Positions 26,878 through 34,740 of a stretch of 64,000 nucleotides of DNA are shown piece by piece (the stretch's first letter is position 1; the number at the start of each line of letters is the position of its first letter). The notes below the pieces were generated by a model. The model was not told where the DNA came from and searched no databases. It was given only the letters and a program-made list of their open reading frames with translations. The stretch lies in the NCBI GenBank assembly GCA_016699165.1, contig CP064963.1:2542001-2606000 (forward strand), written 5' to 3'. Made by a program: the position numbers and the translations under genes. This DNA comes from Candidatus Melainabacteria bacterium (GTDB lineage Bacteria; Cyanobacteriota; Vampirovibrionia; Obscuribacterales; Obscuribacteraceae).

Positions 26878-27624
26878 ATGACAAAGCACGAAGATGGCGC
26901 TTGCTGCGCGCTTCCTACCAAAGAGCAGACCCGGCAACGTCTAGCCAAAGACTTGATGTATCAAGCTGTCGACATGATTAAGCTTGACCAAGTGGCGTCG
27001 GCCGAGACTTTGATCAAAGCCGCTTACGTCCTTCTCGACGAGAGTGGCGGCCGGACGAACGCAACAGGCGCATGGCTGCTCCAGATGCAAGCAAACATTT
27101 GCGAGAAGAATGGTCAAATGCTGAAAACCATCGACTTCAGCCGTAAGGCGAAGGAGTTGGCAAAAGAAATTTTTGGACGCAATGACGCGTTCGCTTGCTC
27201 CTTCATGCTCTTTTACGCTCTCAATCTGGCTCAGGCCGGCTATGAACGTGGACTGTCTATGGTGGAGAAGGGCATCAAGCGCCTCGAGAAAGCTGCTGCC
27301 AATCCCAATGCTCCCGCCGCTTGGGTCGAATATGTGTTGAGCGACGCCCGCAAATCTTTGACGAGAGAACGCAAAACACATGATCCGAAGAAGGCCTGCA
27401 AGCTGTTTGCGCAGTTGTACTGCGGAGATCGAAACGGCGTCTATTCAGTCGAATTATCGCGCAAGGGCAACAACCGCAAGTCGGCAAAGATTGTGGTGAA
27501 GCTCAGCTGTGCAAACTCTCTGAACATTATCGCCGAGGAACATCGCCAAAAATACAAAGGCATTCCAGTCGAGATTTCGGTCGAACCCGTACCCGGAATG
27601 GTAACTCTGCACCGAGCCTTGTAA
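26878..27624 (+). CDS. TPR-like helical repeat protein (248 aa)
   Basis: A 248-residue cytoplasmic protein. The first about 150 residues look like three to four tetratricopeptide-type helix pairs (e.g. SAETLIKAAYVLLDESGG, KTIDFSRKAKELAKEIFG). The C-terminal 80 residues are different, with lysine-rich strands (GNNRKSAKIVVKLSC), and could be a small separate domain. A scaffold role is likely; partners are unknown. A strong terminator follows. Confidence 0.65.
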   Translation: MTKHEDGACCALPTKEQTRQRLAKDLMYQAVDMIKLDQVASAETLIKAAYVLLDESGGRTNATGAWLLQMQANICEKNGQMLKTIDFSRKAKELAKEIFGRNDAFACSFMLFYALNLAQAGYERGLSMVEKGIKRLEKAAANPNAPAAWVEYVLSDARKSLTRERKTHDPKKACKLFAQLYCGDRNGVYSVELSRKGNNRKSAKIVVKLSCANSLNIIAEEHRQKYKGIPVEISVEPVPGMVTLHRAL

Positions 27625-27632
27625 TCGAGTAG

Positions 27633-27688
27633 AGCAAGGGAAGAATCTGGAAACTCATTCCGATTCTTCCCTTGCTTTTCTTGTTTTT
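27633..27688 (+). terminator. Rho-independent terminator
   Basis: AGCAAGGGAAGAATC pairs perfectly with GATTCTTCCCTTGCT (14-nt loop), then TTTTCTTGTTTTT. Confidence 0.95.
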
Positions 27689-27699
27689 CCAAAACCTTT

Positions 27700-27716
27700 T
27701 ACTATATCATTTAATA
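27700..27716. repeat. Post-terminator palindrome TACTA-N7-TAATA
   Basis: Copy 6 (core TATCATT), 12 bp after the T-run of the terminator, between convergent units. Confidence 0.7.
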
Positions 27717-27784
27717 ACTCTTTTTATTTTTTTTCAGCACATGAAGGTGGTGGACTAGCCACCACCCCACGCAAGGTCCCTTCC

Positions 27785-27916
27785 CTACCGATCCTTCTCT
27801 TCGTCCTTGTACCGCCAACGCGCAAACGCGATGATGGCAGCGGCAGCCGGAATGGCTAGCGCTAAAGGAATGAGATCCGGATGAGCAGTGAAGAAGGTTT
27901 TTACTGCCTCGAGCAT
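27785..27916 (-). CDS. Small single-pass membrane protein (43 aa)
   Basis: This 43-residue protein begins MLEAVKTFFTAHPD and continues with a transmembrane helix (LIPLALAIPAAAAIIAFARW) and a charged KDEEKDR tail. It has an AAAGG site six bases from the ATG. Its start lies inside the 19-codon frame just upstream, suggesting coupled translation. The codon choice and membrane pattern make it a likely real gene despite its size. Confidence 0.65.
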   Translation of the reverse strand: MLEAVKTFFTAHPDLIPLALAIPAAAAIIAFARWRYKDEEKDR

Positions 27917-27960
27917 GAGACACCTTTCGCTGAAAACACGGTAAAACCGTGGGAGTCCAT
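27901..27960 (-). CDS. Possible 19-residue leader peptide overlapping the 43-aa gene
   Basis: A 19-codon frame starting MDSHGFTVF with a strong GAGGAGG ribosome site. Its stop codon lies 16 bases inside the 43-aa membrane gene. It could be a translated leader that opens the downstream ribosome site. Supported only by ribosome site and arrangement. Confidence 0.4.
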   Translation of the reverse strand: MDSHGFTVFSAKGVSCSRQ

Positions 27961-28033
27961 GAGGGAACTCGCCTCCTCAATCGGTATCAAAAGTGATACC
28001 AGAAATCAGGCGCACACCGCCCCAAAGCGGTGC

Positions 28034-28081
28034 CTAAAGCGGATTACTCCGCCTAGCGAATTTTGCTTTTAGGTCGGCCAT
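28034..28081 (-). CDS. Possible 15-residue leader peptide (MADLKAKFARRSNPL)
   Basis: A 15-codon frame with a consensus AAGGAGG nine bases before its ATG, the first in a leftward series of three short frames. Small hairpins separate the frames (e.g. GCACCGCTTTGGGGCGGTGTGC). The product is basic and amphipathic. It may be a regulatory leader or a micro-peptide. Confidence 0.45.
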   Translation of the reverse strand: MADLKAKFARRSNPL

Positions 28082-28205
28082 GATGGCCTCCTTCTCTAAA
28101 ACAAGGCATTAACCACTGCCCCTAGCGTTTGCTGTTCTTCGCTACCGTAAACGGCAGACAACCTTCGCGACGTGAACGCGACAGCATTAGAAGGTCAAAG
28201 AGACC

Positions 28206-28234
28206 GGAGAAGAGCGCTTGCGCACTGCTTCTCC
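28206..28234 (-). terminator. Terminator-like hairpin
   Basis: On the reverse strand, GGAGAAGCAGTGCGC pairs with GCGCTCTTCTCC (bulged) and is followed by GGTCTCTTTG; moderate strength. Confidence 0.5.
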
Positions 28235-28257
28235 AGCTCTTGTTCAGTCACTTCACC

Positions 28258-28566
28258 TTACGCACGTCCGCCGGTGTGAACCGTGAACTTGCGCCCCGTG
28301 ACGCCGACCTGGCGCTCCGGATGCGGGTTGGAGCGAACCAACGCAATGACGCCGCGACCCGAGGGAATCGGACGGACGAACTTGGTCGGCTCGACTTCGA
28401 CACAGGCTTCCACGACGAACTTGTTGCCCATGCCCGGACGAAGCTGCTGAGCGAGGCTTTCGCCGACGCCCACCAGTTCCGGTGAAGCAACATGATGCGT
28501 CTCGCCGTAACCGACCGCCAGAATGGCTTCGCGGATTTCGACGTCGTTATGCAAAACCTTAGCCAT
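28258..28566 (-). CDS. Small soluble protein of unknown function (102 aa)
   Basis: A 102-residue protein with an N-terminal MAKVLHNDVEIREAILAVGYGE and a strand-rich remainder, ending in a basic segment. Not recognised. It has a GGAGAAAAG site and lies 31 bp downstream of the HD hydrolase gene in the same direction, so the two are probably cotranscribed. Confidence 0.65.
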   Translation of the reverse strand: MAKVLHNDVEIREAILAVGYGETHHVASPELVGVGESLAQQLRPGMGNKFVVEACVEVEPTKFVRPIPSGRGVIALVRSNPHPERQVGVTGRKFTVHTGGRA

Positions 28567-28597
28567 GGCTTTTCTCCATGTTTGAGTTGAGAGGAAA

Positions 28598-29245
28598 CTA
28601 GTTCACAGTGCGGTACTGGCACCACAGAGTGAGCTCGTCATAGAACCACTTGCCGAGCTTCTCGTAGCCTTTCGTGCTTGCCAGTTTCGTCGCCAGAGGC
28701 AGGATGAACTGATTGGTTTCAGCCACCTGTTTGTCCTTCTTCTGACGACATTTCAGCTTCGATGCAGCGTCGGTGCCATCGGGCAGAGTGGACAGATTGT
28801 GCAATCTGTCGGCGAGCTTCACAAGCCAGGTTCCGACCTCGTCAGCAAGCATTGCTTGGAAGTAGGCGACCAGGTCGAAGCTTCCGTCCGGATTCTTCAA
28901 CTTCGTCACTTTCATGATGAAGTTGCAGCACCGGGCACCAAACCAGTTGGTGACGTCTTGCTTCTCGAGGATGTAGGAATCCTCGATGACGTCATGCAGC
29001 AGAGCTGCGATGATGACATCGGCATCATAGACGCCGAGCCGCACGAGCAGCAGAGCCAGAATCTTGGGGTGCTCGAAGTAGCGTTCACCCGAATCGCGAA
29101 ACTGGTTGCGGTGCCCGTATTTGCTCAGCCGGTAAGCCGACATGATACGGTCGAAATCGGCCGCTGTGAAGTGCGGTCGAATCTCGTCTTCGAATCCGCG
29201 GCGGTCTGTGCCGTGGAGTAACAAGGCGGATTGAGGAGTTTGCAT
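28598..29245 (-). CDS. RelA/SpoT-type HD hydrolase, small alarmone hydrolase-like
   Basis: A 215-residue HD-superfamily protein with the full residue set of the RSH hydrolase domain: the H in ERYFEHP (H59), HD at 84-85 (ALLHDVIED), ED at 88-89, and D146/N150 in LVKLADRLHNLSTL. Such stand-alone domains (Mesh1/SAH type) remove the 3' pyrophosphate from (p)ppGpp. There is no synthetase, TGS or ACT domain. Some members instead act on NADPH or other nucleotides, so the substrate is inferred. It has an AGGAGTAAGGAA site. Confidence 0.85.
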   Translation of the reverse strand: MQTPQSALLLHGTDRRGFEDEIRPHFTAADFDRIMSAYRLSKYGHRNQFRDSGERYFEHPKILALLLVRLGVYDADVIIAALLHDVIEDSYILEKQDVTNWFGARCCNFIMKVTKLKNPDGSFDLVAYFQAMLADEVGTWLVKLADRLHNLSTLPDGTDAASKLKCRQKKDKQVAETNQFILPLATKLASTKGYEKLGKWFYDELTLWCQYRTVN

Positions 29246-29302
29246 TTTCCTTACTCCTGGTTGAGATGAGAGAGCAAATATTCACGTAACTTGAGCAGGG
29301 GG

Positions 29303-29330
29303 GCGAGGGCAGCCCGAAGACCGCCCTCGC
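29303..29330 (-). terminator. Hairpin between small genes
   Basis: GCGAGGGC pairs with GCCCTCGC around a short loop. There is no T-run; it may terminate weakly or stabilise the 3' end of the 48-aa gene. Confidence 0.4.
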
Positions 29331-29339
29331 GTAGTGGCA

Positions 29340-29486
29340 TTACCGGAAGACTCCAAACGCCACGCCGACTAGAAATGCAAGGGACCCATAAGCAAGCGCG
29401 AGTAGGACATACTCTCGCCAGGTAGGGTGTTGCACGTGCCAACGCGGCTTGAAGAACTTCACGGCATTCCAGAACAGATCCTTCAT
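29340..29486 (-). CDS. Small single-pass membrane protein (48 aa)
   Basis: A 48-residue protein with a basic/aromatic N-terminal half (MKDLFWNAVKFFKPRWHVQ) and one C-terminal transmembrane helix (YVLLALAYGSLAFLVGVAFG). The start is defined by GGAGG nine bases upstream of the ATG; longer frames lack a ribosome site. Confidence 0.65.
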   Translation of the reverse strand: MKDLFWNAVKFFKPRWHVQHPTWREYVLLALAYGSLAFLVGVAFGVFR

Positions 29487-29616
29487 CAGGACCTCCACTG
29501 CTAATCGACGCAGAAAAGTACCGCTGCGCCACGGTAGAGAATTGATACCAAATTTGGTATCGAGTCCTTTGGGGTGAAGCTGACACCGAAGTGCCAGCCC
29601 CACGGAGACATGCGGA

Positions 29617-29871
29617 TCACGCCGCCTTCGTGTATCGTGCAACGACCAATTGCTTGGCCGCCTCCTCGTCATCGACGAAGCCCAGCACCTCGACCCCAAT
29701 GACTTTGGAGTTCGCCGTCACGACCTTCCACTTGGGCATCTGGTCGCAGCTTTCGCCGACGTTCCGGATGCCAGGCGGATAGATCTTGCCAGACACGAGA
29801 GGCTGCTCATCGCCGAGCGAGAGCACGAAGTTACGAACGCAACGATGATCTTCGCGGATAGCGAAATGCAT
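29617..29871 (-). CDS. Small protein of unknown function (84 aa)
   Basis: An 84-residue soluble protein with two cysteines (positions 11 and 42) and a probable mixed alpha/beta fold. Not recognised. It has a strong GGAGG site. It belongs to a run of five small leftward genes (28258-30326). Confidence 0.65.
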   Translation of the reverse strand: MHFAIREDHRCVRNFVLSLGDEQPLVSGKIYPPGIRNVGESCDQMPKWKVVTANSKVIGVEVLGFVDDEEAAKQLVVARYTKAA

Positions 29872-29996
29872 GGTTGACCTCCATTATGTGGGCATCGAGA
29901 CAATTCCCTAGCTCCACCCCAAAAGACTCGATTCACTTACGAAGACGCAAGGCGACGACGCAGTTCGAAAACCGCGCCGCCGTCTTTCATTTTGCG

Positions 29997-30326
29997 TTAC
30001 TCGGCGAAGAGAACGGGGTTCTCATTGTCGAGTTCTTCCAGGAGCTTGTGCGCCTTGAAGAGCTTGCAGTCCGGGTCGTGTTCGACCGTGTCGATGTTCG
30101 CCTTGCCGGACAGGTAACCCTGTTCCTTTCGCTCGGCGCCGCAGCACGGGCATTCGAACCAGTCGGAGCCGTTTTGATTCTGGCGGGCGATCAAGCCGAG
30201 TTCTTCGGACAGGAGCGCTTCGCGCAGGAGGACGACGGCATCGAGCATTTTCGGCGGAATGACTTGGACGATTTGAACATCGCCGTCCACGTTGCCGATT
30301 GCATCACACTTGAAACACATTTTCAT
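29997..30326 (-). CDS. Small zinc-ribbon-like protein (109 aa)
   Basis: A 109-residue protein with paired cysteines that could bind zinc: CFKC at residues 4-7 and CPCC at about 60-63, plus HDPDC near 83-87. The role is unknown; zinc ribbons usually bind nucleic acid or proteins. It has a GGAGAC site directly before ATG, and is the first gene of the leftward run. Confidence 0.65.
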   Translation of the reverse strand: MKMCFKCDAIGNVDGDVQIVQVIPPKMLDAVVLLREALLSEELGLIARQNQNGSDWFECPCCGAERKEQGYLSGKANIDTVEHDPDCKLFKAHKLLEELDNENPVLFAE

Positions 30327-30729
30327 GTCTCCATGAGTTCGTGGTTAATCGAAGTCTTCTGCAAACTCATACAAACGCAAAACAACCGCCAGCCTCATCC
30401 ACGCCACCACAGGTAGTGCAAGAAGATTGAAGTTGGTGTAATGAGTTAGACCGGTGGAAGTTTTTTCGCTTGTTGTTTGTTTGCAGAAGATGCTTTGACC
30501 CTATATGAAAAGAGAGCATTATGAAAAGCCTTTAATTAGCTACGCTAGTTACTTAACACTTTTTAAGCTAGTGCGTTAAGAGCGTCTATTAGCTGGGTTT
30601 AGAAGCATTTTCGGTATAAGGAAATAGAAGAAGAGAGCTTTAGGCTCACATCACGATTTAACCTCAAAGAATATGATTAGTAATTAGTACCCCTGCGCTA
30701 GTCTCTAATCTAATTACAGGTCTGGAAAT
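30327..30729. other. Divergent intergenic region
   Basis: AT-rich, about 400 bp, between the leftward small-gene run and hldE. An imperfect inverted repeat around 30534-30575 (CTAG..CTTAA / TTTAAG..CTAG) is present. No gene seen. Confidence 0.4.
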
Positions 30730-31197
30730 ATGAAAAACCTCATCCCGCGAGATTCTCTGGCTGAAAAGGCGGCGGAGCTTAAGGCTCAAGGCAAAAAAAT
30801 CGTCACCACAAACGGCTGCTTCGATATTCTGCACCTGGGACATGTTCGCATTCTAGAAGCAGCAAAAGAACTCGGCGACATTTTGATTGTCGGTATCAAT
30901 ACAGATGAGTCGGTCAAACGCCTCAAAGGTCCTGAGCGTCCAATCAATACAGATTTAGAGCGAGCAGAAGTAATTGGCGCGCTCAAGTCAGTCGATTATG
31001 TCACTATCTTTTCTGAAGACACTCCAGTCGAATTTCTCGACTTGGTGAAGCCAAACATCCATGTCAAAGGAAGCGATTACAAACCTTCTGACCTTGCCGA
31101 AACGCCAGTAGTCGAAAAGCACGGCGGTCATGTGCACATCCTGAGGTTAGTGGACGGCAAAAGCACCACTGGTATTCTCAAAAAGATTCGCGAATAA
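30730..31197 (+). CDS. rfaE2: D-glycero-beta-D-manno-heptose 1-phosphate adenylyltransferase
   Basis: A 155-residue nucleotidyltransferase of the cytidylyltransferase superfamily, matching the C-terminal domain of HldE. It activates heptose-1-phosphate with ATP for lipopolysaccharide core synthesis. Visible are NGCFDILHLGH with the HxGH motif (residues 35-38) and STTGILKKI, the counterpart of the ISSTxI motif. It is encoded as a separate domain without the kinase half. Its stop codon directly abuts the stop of the convergent TPR gene. Confidence 0.9.
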   Translation: MKNLIPRDSLAEKAAELKAQGKKIVTTNGCFDILHLGHVRILEAAKELGDILIVGINTDESVKRLKGPERPINTDLERAEVIGALKSVDYVTIFSEDTPVEFLDLVKPNIHVKGSDYKPSDLAETPVVEKHGGHVHILRLVDGKSTTGILKKIRE

Positions 31198-32442
31198 CTA
31201 TTTGGTTTTAGCTTGTTCCATCGCAGCGAGAAACTCTCTGGCTTTCTTGCTGTATTCTGCACTAGGAGACACTTTCAACGCTTGGCTAAACTGTTCTTTG
31301 GCTTCGTTTTGTTGATTGCGACCTTGCATGATGATGCCCATTCTGAAATAGGCTTCGCCCAGTCTGTAATCGTTTGCTGTAGCTTGACGATATGATTCGA
31401 GCGCTTTGTCGTAGTCTTTTTTCAATTCGTACGCGGTGCCAAGATTGTAGTGGGCAGTGGCTAGATGCGGGTTATAAGTTACAGCAGTCTGCCAGTTTTT
31501 GATGGCGCCATCTAGATCTTTTTGAGCGCGAAGTGCAGCCCCAATGCCGTTATAAGTGATGGAGTCTTTGGGATCGATTGCTAAAGCCTTTTGAAATTCG
31601 ACCAATGCCTCAGCAAATTTGTGCTGTTGATTGAAAATCAAACCAAGATTGCAATGAGCTTGACCAAGACTGGAGTTAGCTTCTAGAGCCTCTTTGTACT
31701 TAGCGATTGCTTCGTCTAATTTATTTGCAAGGTGTGCTTTAACTGCATCGTTATAGAAGTTAATTCCGGGAACTTGCCCAGGAACGGCTTCGGTTGTTTT
31801 AGTAGTGGCAGTAGATGTAGTCGAAGTCGAAGTCGAAGTAGTAGTTGTTGTTGCTGTCGCTGCAGGAGCAGCAGGAGTTTCAACTTGTGTGGTCTGAGTT
31901 TGAGTAGTCGGTGTTTCTACAGGAGCTGGCTCTACAACCTTTTTGGTGGCTTCTGTTTGGTTAACATCAATATCGGTTAAACCAATTGAATCGTCGCTTT
32001 TAGTTTCGACTTTAGTAGTGGTTGTGTTTGTTGCACCCTGACTCTTGTTTTGTTCTTGCTTGAGCCAATCCCAGCTTTGTTCTTGTGTGCCGGTTGTTTG
32101 CGACGTTTTGGCTGCTGGAGTTGAATTTGGCTTTATCACGCCGATTTCATCTATAGGTGGAACTTTTTTCAGTTCGGTTTCGATAATTTTTTGAGGATCA
32201 GTTCCTACTGGAACTTCGACTGTGCGTCGCTCGCCCCAGTTTTGAACGGCTTCACTGTGCTCTTTTGTTTTTTCCAAAGCTTTCATCGCTTCGTCGTAGG
32301 AAAAATCTGTCACGGCGGGACTTGTGTCAGACAAACCTCCCCCTTGAGCCAAAACCGGTCCAATCGAGAACGCGGCGGATACTCCAGCGAGTATCAACAT
32401 GTCAGATATTTTTTTGGTATTGATTGTCGACTTTCTAGCCAT
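31198..32442 (-). CDS. Exported TPR-repeat protein with Thr/Ser-rich linker
   Basis: A 414-residue protein. It has an N-terminal signal/anchor (about residues 12-33), then a low-complexity Thr/Ser/Pro/Gln linker (about 100-220, including a run of Thr/Ser repeats). The C-terminus has five or so tetratricopeptide repeats (DEAIAKYKEALEANSSLGQAHCNLGLIF, EALVEFQKALAIDPKD, GAIKNWQTAVTYNPHLATAHYNLG, KALESYRQATAND, EAKEQFSQALKVSP). It is likely periplasmic and protein-binding. The ATG following GGAAGACGA is chosen over one six codons earlier. Confidence 0.8.
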   Translation of the reverse strand: MARKSTINTKKISDMLILAGVSAAFSIGPVLAQGGGLSDTSPAVTDFSYDEAMKALEKTKEHSEAVQNWGERRTVEVPVGTDPQKIIETELKKVPPIDEIGVIKPNSTPAAKTSQTTGTQEQSWDWLKQEQNKSQGATNTTTTKVETKSDDSIGLTDIDVNQTEATKKVVEPAPVETPTTQTQTTQVETPAAPAATATTTTTSTSTSTTSTATTKTTEAVPGQVPGINFYNDAVKAHLANKLDEAIAKYKEALEANSSLGQAHCNLGLIFNQQHKFAEALVEFQKALAIDPKDSITYNGIGAALRAQKDLDGAIKNWQTAVTYNPHLATAHYNLGTAYELKKDYDKALESYRQATANDYRLGEAYFRMGIIMQGRNQQNEAKEQFSQALKVSPSAEYSKKAREFLAAMEQAKTK

Positions 32443-32657
32443 TCGTCTTCCAAGCTCCATTAAACAGGCGGTTTCAAAGCGGTTCCTAGCGAAACTGAGT
32501 TTGCAAGAGTTTATGCCAAAGGCCCAATAATTTATAGCTTGTTTGTTTAAGGTGTAGCATTTAGTATTACACTGGGACTAGTTTCAATCGTCACTCGAAC
32601 CGCCCGTTTACCAAGCAATTCAGCCCCGCTACTCAATCTAGATTGTTCAGCGAAAAG

Positions 32658-33059
32658 ATGAAAAATTACCAACTTTTGTCAATAGTACTATCGACTGCAT
32701 TTGCGCTCACTGCTCAATCGGCACATTGTCGCGAGCGCATGTTAGACGAACCACATGTGATACCAAAAAATGCACTGGTATCACCTCCCGGCGAAGAGAT
32801 GTATTTCCCTGTCAGAGAGGATGGGCAGGATTATGTTATCAATCTCGACTCTACTGTTAACATGACCCAGACCTTGAACGAATTTTATTACGATCCTAAA
32901 TGGCGTGGCGAAGTTTGGGCGCCTTTCGACCAGTATTCGCTGATTGAGCGCGCAACCAGACGTATGGGCACCTGGAAAGAATATGACGAATTTAGCGAAT
33001 TGCGCATATTCAACAAATGGCACAAATTCTGGGAGAGGGCATCGGGCTTTGGACCATAA
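32658..33059 (+). CDS. Small secreted protein of unknown function
   Basis: A 133-residue protein with a Sec signal peptide (about residues 1-22, ending ALTAQSAHC). The mature part is acidic/aromatic. A cysteine near the cleavage site could make it a lipoprotein, but there is no clear lipobox. The ATG at 32658 is used; a TTG five codons earlier is an alternative. It overlaps the following epimerase start by 11 bp. Confidence 0.65.
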   Translation: MKNYQLLSIVLSTAFALTAQSAHCRERMLDEPHVIPKNALVSPPGEEMYFPVREDGQDYVINLDSTVNMTQTLNEFYYDPKWRGEVWAPFDQYSLIERATRRMGTWKEYDEFSELRIFNKWHKFWERASGFGP

Positions 33060-33474
33060 CTCATTATCAGGTCATGCACTTGATCACATAGCTATTGCTG
33101 TGCAAAATCTCGACGAAGCACTCGCTTTCTACAAAACAGCGCTGGGACTGCCTGAAATAGGTATAGAAGTAGTGGCAGAGCAAGGCGTTCGCGTAGCCAA
33201 GCTTGATATTGGCAATACTCACATTGAGCTTTTGGAGCCGCTTAGCCCCGAAACTCCTGTGGGAAAATTTTTGGCGAACAAGGGACCAGGACTGCATCAT
33301 ATTTGCGTTAAGGTAGATGACATTAATTCGGAACTGGCAAAATTAAAATCCCAGGGAATGCGTCTCATTGACGAAACGCCCAAAATTGGCGCCGGTGGGG
33401 CAAAAATCGCTTTCGTTCATCCCAAAAGTACTGGCGGCGTGTTGCTGGAATTGTCACAACCGCAAAATAGCTGA
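33049..33474 (+). CDS. mce: Methylmalonyl-CoA epimerase
   Basis: A 141-residue VOC-superfamily enzyme that interconverts (2S)- and (2R)-methylmalonyl-CoA. Motifs are LDHIAIAVQNLDEALAFYKTALGL, HIELLEP, GPGLHHICVKVDDI, and the C-terminal GVLLELSQ with a metal-binding glutamate. Paired metal-ligand His residues sit in both repeats. The start is probably the TTG behind GGGAGAGG, since no ATG lies close to the conserved N-terminus. It is translationally linked to the small secreted protein before it. Confidence 0.88.
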   Translation: MDHNSLSGHALDHIAIAVQNLDEALAFYKTALGLPEIGIEVVAEQGVRVAKLDIGNTHIELLEPLSPETPVGKFLANKGPGLHHICVKVDDINSELAKLKSQGMRLIDETPKIGAGGAKIAFVHPKSTGGVLLELSQPQNS

Positions 33475-33586
33475 ATCCAAGCGCGATTGCGCACTTGAAG
33501 CCAAGACCATTTAGCTGCTAGTCTATAGCGCTTAGATATTCACACGTCTTTCGTTTTCAAGCAATCGGAGGCAAGAGAGGGACACC

Positions 33587-34654
33587 ATGCCTGTTATGAC
33601 AGAACTATCACAAATAGAAAAAGCTCTGGGAGATAAATCTTCCTACTACCTGGGCCACAAGAGCAAAGGCATCGACAAAGATATGCTGCACTTGCCCGGT
33701 CCCGACTTCGTTGATCGCATCTCAAGCATCACCGATCGCAACCCTCAAGTATTGAAAAGCCTCCAGTCCATGTTCAATCATGGTCGTCTAGGCGGAACCG
33801 GATACCTTTCAATTCTGCCTGTTGATCAGGGAATTGAACACTCCGGTGGCGGATCGTTTGCCAAAAACCCAATTTATTTCGATGGCGAAAATATTGTTAA
33901 ATTGGCTATCGAAGGCGGTTGCAACGCAGTAGCCACCACATTTGGTGTACTGGGTTCGGTCGCTCGCAAATATGCTCACAAAATTCCATTCATTGTAAAA
34001 ATCAATCACAATGAGTTTCTCAGATATCCAAATCAGTACGACCAAATCATGTTTGGCTCAATAGACCAAGCATTCGAATTGGGCGCAACTGCAGTTGGTG
34101 CCACAATTTATTTTGGTTCAGAAGAATCAACCAGACAGATTCAAGAAGTATCCGAAGCTTTCCACCGCGCTCACGAACTGGGCATGGCCACAATCTTGTG
34201 GTGCTACTTGCGCAACTCTGGATTCAAAAAAGATGGCGTCGACTACCATGCTTCAGCTGACTTAACAGCTCAAGCTAACCACCTTGGCGTGACAATTCAA
34301 GCCGACATCATCAAACAAAAATTGCCCGAGAACAATGGCGGCTACAACGCCCTCAACTTCGGCAAGACTGATGCTCGTGTCTATTCCGAACTCACAACCG
34401 ATCACCCAATCGACATGACTCGCTATCAGCTTGCAAACTGCTATATGGGTCGCGCCGGCTTAATAAACTCGGGCGGTCCTTCGGGATCGAATGATATGGA
34501 ACAAGCAATCATGACTGCTGTGGTCAACAAACGCGCAGGCGGAATGGGTCTCATTTCCGGACGCAAAGCGTTCCAGAAACCAATGAAAGACGGCGTGCAA
34601 TTGCTCAACGCAATTCAGGACGTTTATCTCTGCAAAGACGTAACCATCGCCTAA
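33587..34654 (+). CDS. fbaB: Class I fructose-bisphosphate aldolase (DhnA/FbaB type)
   Basis: A 355-residue aldolase of the archaeal/DhnA-type class I family, cleaving fructose-1,6-bisphosphate in glycolysis or forming it in gluconeogenesis. Characteristic stretches are ILPVDQGIEHSGG, VKINHNEF (which may hold the Schiff-base lysine), VGATIYFGSEES and GLISGRKAFQKP. Length and frame are normal. The ATG follows AAGAGAGGGA. A terminator follows. Confidence 0.92.
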   Translation: MPVMTELSQIEKALGDKSSYYLGHKSKGIDKDMLHLPGPDFVDRISSITDRNPQVLKSLQSMFNHGRLGGTGYLSILPVDQGIEHSGGGSFAKNPIYFDGENIVKLAIEGGCNAVATTFGVLGSVARKYAHKIPFIVKINHNEFLRYPNQYDQIMFGSIDQAFELGATAVGATIYFGSEESTRQIQEVSEAFHRAHELGMATILWCYLRNSGFKKDGVDYHASADLTAQANHLGVTIQADIIKQKLPENNGGYNALNFGKTDARVYSELTTDHPIDMTRYQLANCYMGRAGLINSGGPSGSNDMEQAIMTAVVNKRAGGMGLISGRKAFQKPMKDGVQLLNAIQDVYLCKDVTIA

Positions 34655-34673
34655 GCAAAAAAGAAGCGTAAAG

Positions 34674-34706
34674 AAAAGGGGGGTCGAATTGACCTCCCTT
34701 TTTATT
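34674..34706 (+). terminator. Rho-independent terminator of fbaB
   Basis: AAAAGGGGGGTC pairs with GACCTCCCTTTTT, with T-rich continuation. No 17-bp palindrome follows this one. Confidence 0.85.
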
Positions 34707-34740
34707 GCCTATTTAATTAGTTCGCTTACTTCAGACTGGC

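Noticed and set aside
27981..28090. Cluster of short hairpins resembling a CRISPR-like or integron cassette array
   Set aside because: The hairpins differ in sequence and length; there is no repeat unit. They separate the micro-genes.
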